A DNA stretch of 64,000 bases from Mesorhizobium sp. CU3 (GTDB lineage Bacteria; Pseudomonadota; Alphaproteobacteria; Rhizobiales; Rhizobiaceae). Each line of letters opens with the position of its first letter. The first letter of the stretch is position 1. Position numbers and translations under genes: made by a program. The stretch lies in contig NZ_VFWX01000020.1 of the NCBI RefSeq assembly GCF_006442965.1, positions 62,001 through 126,000 of the forward strand, given 5' to 3'. Shown piece by piece: positions 59,260 through 64,000 of this stretch. The notes beneath the pieces were generated by a model. That model worked only from the letters and a program-made list of their open reading frames with translations. It ran no database searches and was not told where the DNA came from.

Positions 59260-60510
59260 TCAGCGCAGCGATCTGATTGCGTCCATCACGTCCGGCTCGG
59301 CCTTCTCGCCGTCGAACGCGTCGACGATGCCGAAGGCGCCGCCATAGCTCCATACCGACCACGAAAAGCCGTGCGCCTCGGCGCGCGCGATCATGTCGCG
59401 CACATAGGCGGCGCGGTACTTCGCCGGCATGACGAAGCCGTTGCCGTATTCCTTGCGGATCATGCCGAACTCGCCGAGCGTGATGTTTTCGGGCTTGATG
59501 CCGTTGGCTTTTGCCCAGGCGTCGACCGTCTTGAACGGCGCATCCATGACGGCGAGCAACTTTTCGGGGCTGTCCATCGTCGCCACCTTTTCGTCGAGAT
59601 AGGCAAGCAGCCCGCTTTGACGCGCCCACGGCGCTTCGGCCCTGATCCGGTCGCGAATTGTGTCCAGCGCGATATCCAACTGGGCCTTCGGAACGGCCGT
59701 CAGCGGATAGGGCAGGCCGGTGACATAGGGGATGAAATCGCCGGCCCAGGTCGCGCCCTGATGCGTCAGCAGGAATGGGTCATAAGAGTGGAAGGCCCAG
59801 ATGATGTTGTCGTCCGCAATCGCCTTCGGATCGATTTTCGACAGCGACTCCGCATTCGAATAGCAGCCACCGGTAAGGATCAGCGTCAGCCTCGTGGCTG
59901 ACGAACGCGCGGCGGCGAAAAGCTGCTTCTGGCGATCGGGCCAAAGATGCGTGCCGCTCGCGTCGCAATCGACGATCGGCTCGTTCATCAATTCGAGCGC
60001 GACCTGTTTCGGGTCCTCCTTGGCAAGTGTGCGCGCCATCTTGCGCGCCATCTCGACATAGGCGTCGAAGGTGGCGGGATCTTTCGTCACCTCGCTCATG
60101 CCGATCTTGCGGTTGCCGCCGGAGGGGATCAGATGCAGGTCGACGATCACCTTCAGCCCGGCGCGATTGATCAGGCGCGCCGAGTCCAGCACGCTGGCAT
60201 AGAGGTCGTCGCGCAGCGCCGCGGTCTGGTCGGAGAGGAAGGGCGAGGGGTCGACCGGCACGCGCAGGAAGTCGAAACCGGCAGCCTTGAGCGCCTTGAG
60301 ATCGTCTTCCTTGAGGAATCTGCGCCATTCCGGATAGGGCAGGATCGCCTGGCGGTCGCCCCATTTGTCCTCGGTCGGCCAGGTGACCCATTGGTCGAGA
60401 TTGAGGCCGCGCTTCATGGTGAAGGTCGCCGCTTCGGCCGGCAGCGTCAGCGCGGCCAGCGCAAGCATTGCCGCCAGCAAGGTCTTGATCATCGCGCCCA
60501 ACAATGCCAT
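59260..60510 (-). CDS. Secreted glycoside hydrolase family 5 (endoglucanase-like)
   Basis: 416 residues with a signal peptide (MALLGAMIKTLLAAMLALAA to AEAA). The GH5 (beta/alpha)8 barrel shows FDFLRVPVDPSPFL, KVIVDLHLIPSGG, the acid/base glutamate in ALELMNEPIVD, AFHSYDPFLLTHQG and the nucleophile glutamate in ITLGEFGMI. These enzymes cut beta-1,4-glucans or related chains; in rhizobia such enzymes trim cellulose or exopolysaccharide. Start could also be 60492 (MIKTLL) or 60531; 60510 has GGGAA upstream. It is divergent from ybgC by 52 bases. Confidence 0.87.
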   Translation of the reverse strand: MALLGAMIKTLLAAMLALAALTLPAEAATFTMKRGLNLDQWVTWPTEDKWGDRQAILPYPEWRRFLKEDDLKALKAAGFDFLRVPVDPSPFLSDQTAALRDDLYASVLDSARLINRAGLKVIVDLHLIPSGGNRKIGMSEVTKDPATFDAYVEMARKMARTLAKEDPKQVALELMNEPIVDCDASGTHLWPDRQKQLFAAARSSATRLTLILTGGCYSNAESLSKIDPKAIADDNIIWAFHSYDPFLLTHQGATWAGDFIPYVTGLPYPLTAVPKAQLDIALDTIRDRIRAEAPWARQSGLLAYLDEKVATMDSPEKLLAVMDAPFKTVDAWAKANGIKPENITLGEFGMIRKEYGNGFVMPAKYRAAYVRDMIARAEAHGFSWSVWSYGGAFGIVDAFDGEKAEPDVMDAIRSLR

Positions 60511-60562
60511 CCGGTTCCCGCGCAAGAACACCTGCCCTTTCAGGTGAGAAAAGGAAAGCGCG

Positions 60563-61036
60563 ATGGACGATCATGGTGAATCGGCGTCGCTCAGCGCCGG
60601 GCTCTCCGGCGCGCTGACGGATTTCGGCCACCGGCTGATGGCCCGGGTCTATTATGCCGACACCGATTTCTCTGGCGTCGTCTACCATGCGCGCTATCTC
60701 GAATTCCTCGAGCGCGGCCGCTCCGACTATCTGAGACTGACCGGCGTCCATCACACCGAGCTTCTGGACGGCAAGCATGGCGAGCGCATAGTCTGGGTGG
60801 TGCGTCGCATGGAGATCGACTTCCGTTCGCCGGCGCGCATGGACGATATCCTGACCATCGACACCCGAACCGACGACATTTCCGGCGCCCGCATCTTCAT
60901 GGGCCAGCAGTTGAAGCGCGGCGACGATGTGCTGGTGGAGGCGAAAGTCGAGGCGGCGATCGTGGGTGAGAATGGCCGCCCGAAGCGTTTTCCAAAAGAG
61001 TGGATCGCGGCTTTTATGCCTCGGGCAAAGGACTAG
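60563..61036 (+). CDS. ybgC: Tol-Pal-associated acyl-CoA thioesterase YbgC
   Basis: 157-residue hotdog-fold thioesterase. The motif RVYYADTDFSGVVYHARYLEF followed by LERGRSDYLR includes the active-site aspartate, and MEIDFRSPARMDDILTIDT is typical. YbgC lies at the head of tol-pal operons throughout proteobacteria, where it hydrolyses acyl-CoA or acyl-ACP and may interact with lipid enzymes. A 310-base gap with a CtrA-like site separates it from tolQ. Confidence 0.93.
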   Translation: MDDHGESASLSAGLSGALTDFGHRLMARVYYADTDFSGVVYHARYLEFLERGRSDYLRLTGVHHTELLDGKHGERIVWVVRRMEIDFRSPARMDDILTIDTRTDDISGARIFMGQQLKRGDDVLVEAKVEAAIVGENGRPKRFPKEWIAAFMPRAKD

Positions 61037-61133
61037 CGAAGCGCCTGCGCAGTTGATCGTTGGCGCATTAACCGGGCGATTCCTGGCGGGACGGCGCCTG
61101 GCCAAAGCGCGGCAATGCGCCGCTCCTCACATC

Positions 61134-61149
61134 CTAACCCATCCTTAAC
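61134..61149 (+). promoter_or_regulatory. CtrA-like box upstream of tolQ
   Basis: CTAA-CCCATCC-TTAAC matches TTAA-N7-TTAAC with one mismatch, 198 bases before the tolQ start. A nearby GCATTAACC (61065) is a half site. tol-pal genes are needed at division, which fits. Confidence 0.4.
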
Positions 61150-61346
61150 CATAACGGTTCATGAAGGAATTGGCGAAGATTGGCGCAATTCGTGCGCCTT
61201 CCTTTCACCAATATTTGCCCCGAAAAGGCCGTGAAACGGTGCATTCGGGGCTTGTCCCGCAAGCTTCATGCTTCGCGCGATCGGACCAAAGGGATGCCCA
61301 TGGGCCAGCCGCCAGCGATGCCCGGAAAATCTTAAGGACTTAAGTG

Positions 61347-62057
<711 letters not shown>

Positions 62058-62066
62058 GGAACGACC

Positions 62067-62528
62067 ATGGGGATGTCTGGTGCAGGGGCAAGCGGATCAG
62101 GGCGAGGCGGACGCGGCCACAGGCGTCGCGGCCGGCACCATGCGCTGATGTCGGAAATCAACGTCACGCCGATGGTCGACGTGATGTTGGTGCTTTTGAT
62201 CATCTTCATGGTGGCGGCGCCGCTTCTGACCGTGGGCGTGCCGATCGATCTGCCCGATACGCAGGCCAAGGCGATGAATGTCGATACCCAGCCGATCACC
62301 GTTTCGATCGACGCCGCCGGCAAGATTTTCCTGCAGGAGACCGAGATCCCGATCGACGAGCTGGTGGCCAAACTGCAGGCGATCTCGAAGACCGGCTATG
62401 ACGAACGCATCTTCATCCGCGGCGACAAGTCGACCGACTACGGCACGGCCATGAAGGTCATGGCCCGGATTTCAGCGGCCGGATACAAGAATATCGGCCT
62501 GGTCTCGCTGCAGGAACAGGATCAGTAG
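62067..62528 (+). CDS. tolR: Tol-Pal system protein TolR
   Basis: 153 residues. The glycine/arginine-rich N-terminal tail precedes SEINVTPMVDVMLVLLIIFM followed by VAAPLLTVG, where the aspartate in the helix is the proton-carrying residue. The periplasmic ExbD-type domain ends GYKNIGLVSLQEQDQ. It starts 9 bases after tolQ. Confidence 0.95.
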   Translation: MGMSGAGASGSGRGGRGHRRRGRHHALMSEINVTPMVDVMLVLLIIFMVAAPLLTVGVPIDLPDTQAKAMNVDTQPITVSIDAAGKIFLQETEIPIDELVAKLQAISKTGYDERIFIRGDKSTDYGTAMKVMARISAAGYKNIGLVSLQEQDQ

Positions 62529-62535
62529 ACGGCAA

Positions 62536-63687
62536 ATGCGCACGGGTCTCACCTCATCGGTGATCTTGCATACGGTGGCGTTGGCCTTCGGGCTGTTCAC
62601 GCTGTCGTCGCCGCCTGCCATGCCCGCCTCCGACGTGGAGTCTGTGGCGGTCGATATCGTGCCGATGGAAGCCGTCGCGCAGACGCTGCAGGGCGACAAG
62701 AAGGCGGTGATGCATGACAAGCCGGCGCCTGTGCCGACCAAGCGCCCGGATGTCGTGCCCGATGCCCAGAAGGTTGGCGAGAACACCGTCGATACCGACA
62801 AGCCGGTGACCGACGAAGCCAAGCCGAAGCCGGTCGAGAAGACGGCGGCGCCGCCACCTGCGCCGACGCCGACCGAGAAGCCGGCGGTCGAGGACGTGCC
62901 GAAGCCGCAGGAAAAGCCGACGCCGACGCCGGCGACGGAAGTCGCGCCGACGCCGACGCCGAAGGAAGAGGTCAAGCCCGAGCCGGTCAAGCAGACGGAC
63001 CCGAAGCCGACCCCGGCCAAGCAACCGACGCCGCCGCCGAAAGACACGACCGCCGCCATCCCGAAGGAAGAGGTGAAGCCGGACGCCGTCGCCGAGGCGA
63101 TCGACCAGCAGCAGCCGACCGAGGAAGCCAAGTTGCCTGACTCCGCGCCGGCGCCGCAAGCGCGGCCGAAGCCGCAGCCGGCGCAGGCCGAGAGCGCCAA
63201 GGCGCCGGATCGCAAGGACGCCGAAAAGCCGGTCAAGGAGGCTTCCTCGAAGCCCAAGTCGGACGAGAAGCAGTTCAACGCCGACGAGATAACGGCCCTG
63301 CTCGACAAGCAGAAGCCGTCCGGCGGCGGCGCCAAGCGCTCGACCCAGCAGGCTTCGCTTGGCGGTGAAAAGGATCAGGGCCAGAAGCTCTCGAAGTCCG
63401 AACAAGGGGCTTTGGAGGATCAGCTCGGCCATTGCTGGACGCTTCCGGTCGGCCTCGAAGGGTCCGAGGATTTCACCGTGGTCGTTCGCTTCAACCTGAA
63501 CGCTTCCGGTAAGCTGGAGGGCCGCCCGACCGTCGAGAAGTCCAGCGGCAACCCTCAATTCGACGCCAGCGCGGTCCGCGCCGTGCAGAAATGCGATGTC
63601 GCCGGGCTGCAGGTTCCCGCCGGAAAGCAAGACATCTGGTCCGACGTCCGTGTCAACTTCGATCCGAGAGCGATGCTTGGCCTGTAG
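62536..63687 (+). CDS. tolA: Tol-Pal system protein TolA
   Basis: 383 residues. N-terminal anchor LTSSVILHTVALAFGLFTLS contains the SxxxH motif that contacts TolQR. A very long Pro/Lys/Glu/Ala-rich domain (about 65-285) spans the periplasm, and the C-terminal domain (LGHCWTLPVGLEGSEDFTVV, FDASAVRAVQKCDVAG) binds TolB/Pal. The two cysteines in the last domain are conserved in TolA. It starts 7 bases after tolR and the operon continues into tolB. Confidence 0.93.
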   Translation: MRTGLTSSVILHTVALAFGLFTLSSPPAMPASDVESVAVDIVPMEAVAQTLQGDKKAVMHDKPAPVPTKRPDVVPDAQKVGENTVDTDKPVTDEAKPKPVEKTAAPPPAPTPTEKPAVEDVPKPQEKPTPTPATEVAPTPTPKEEVKPEPVKQTDPKPTPAKQPTPPPKDTTAAIPKEEVKPDAVAEAIDQQQPTEEAKLPDSAPAPQARPKPQPAQAESAKAPDRKDAEKPVKEASSKPKSDEKQFNADEITALLDKQKPSGGGAKRSTQQASLGGEKDQGQKLSKSEQGALEDQLGHCWTLPVGLEGSEDFTVVVRFNLNASGKLEGRPTVEKSSGNPQFDASAVRAVQKCDVAGLQVPAGKQDIWSDVRVNFDPRAMLGL

Positions 63688-63726
63688 CCTGAGCGTCCAA
63701 AAAATCAGCAAGAGAAGCGAGAAGAC

Positions 63727-64000
63727 ATGAAATCCATCCTCAAGCCGCTCCTGATGGTCGCCGCGATGGCGGTAGGCATAATTTCCGTCGCCACCTTGCC
63801 TGCTCGGGCAACCCTCGAGCTCAATGTCAACAAAGGCAATGTCGAGCCGATGCCGATCGCCATCCCCGACTTCCAGGGAGGGCTTGGTCCGCAGATATCG
63901 GAGATCGTCACCGCCGATCTGAAACGCTCGGGACTGTTCGCGCCGATCGACAAGGCCGCCTTTGTCGAGAAGATCACGAACCCCGATGCCGCGCCGCGCT
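63727..64000 (+). CDS. tolB: Tol-Pal system beta-propeller protein TolB, 5' part
   Basis: The first 91 codons of TolB are present and the gene runs out of the window. The signal peptide MKSILKPLLMVAAMAVGIIS to ARA is followed by the TolB N-terminal domain (LELNVNKGNVEPMPIAIPDF; ISEIVTADLKRSGLFAPID). TolB is periplasmic and links Pal to TolA. AGAGAAGCGAGAAG precedes the ATG, 39 bases after tolA. Confidence 0.93.
   Translation, partial: MKSILKPLLMVAAMAVGIISVATLPARATLELNVNKGNVEPMPIAIPDFQGGLGPQISEIVTADLKRSGLFAPIDKAAFVEKITNPDAAPR

Overview
The window looks like chromosomal DNA of a Mesorhizobium-type alphaproteobacterium (Hyphomicrobiales, Phyllobacteriaceae). It is GC-rich with strong GC3 bias. 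It carries rhizobial core synteny: ctpA / divergent polysaccharide deacetylase / rppH, livHMGF plus a DUF6867 gene plus livK, a 6S-like RNA in front of the 5-formyl-THF cyclo-ligase gene, and ruvCAB followed by ybgC-tolQRAB. It also carries dispersed palindromic repeats of rhizobial type and CtrA-like TTAA-N7-TTAA sites. I see no rRNA, tRNA, CRISPR array, complete IS element or prophage.

Layout. 1-5.7 kb: 3' end of rlmH, a broken ParD-like antitoxin, an EnvC-like amidase activator, CtpA, a polysaccharide deacetylase-like protein and RppH. 5.7-8.3 kb: alanine racemase plus D-amino acid dehydrogenase. 8.4-11.1 kb: two overlapping lipoprotein genes, one with a phospholipase A2 active site and one with phospholipase D motifs. 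11.2-14.6 kb: a secreted protein, then a LysR regulator divergent from mmsA, whose last 15 codons recur downstream. 15.1-19.2 kb: a hydroxyproline catabolic set (GntR regulator, DapA-like deaminase, FAD oxidase, 2-epimerase). 19.2-20.7 kb: LysR regulator and a solitary ectoine synthase. 21-27.2 kb: branched-chain amino acid ABC transporter, with an unusual C-terminal extension on LivG. 27.4-30.9 kb: pyruvate carboxylase. 31-41.6 kb: GapR-like DUF2312 protein, MsrB, a MoxR/GNAT/VWA operon, 6S-like RNA and folate cyclo-ligase, TIGR00282 phosphoesterase, TerC, YebC, a SelT/W-like protein, a TetR/DUF1772 pair and L31. 41.7-54.9 kb: ABC exporter, M32 carboxypeptidase, a MotA/MotB-like pair, hemolysin III, SuhB, EF-P, Sel1 protein, ThiE-like protein, GNAT, TauE and membrane proteins. 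55-64 kb: candidate sRNA, DUF1465 gene, ruvCAB, metallophosphoesterase, GH5 enzyme and the tol operon (tolB cut by the window edge).

Themes. Several neighbours form pathways: alr-dadA interconverts and oxidises alanine; the hydroxyproline genes convert trans-4-hydroxy-L-proline towards alpha-ketoglutarate semialdehyde; the liv genes import branched-chain amino acids; Tol proteins and the EnvC/CtpA pair serve envelope constriction and cell-wall turnover. The most unusual items are the PLA2-like/PLD-like lipoprotein operon, a 144-bp terminal-inverted-repeat element present twice and beginning in the stop codon each time, other repeats that abut stop codons, the duplicated mmsA tail, a palindromic repeat translated as the N-terminus of an oxidase, and the helix-hairpin-helix tail on LivG. 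All calls rest on reading the sequence; no database search was run.
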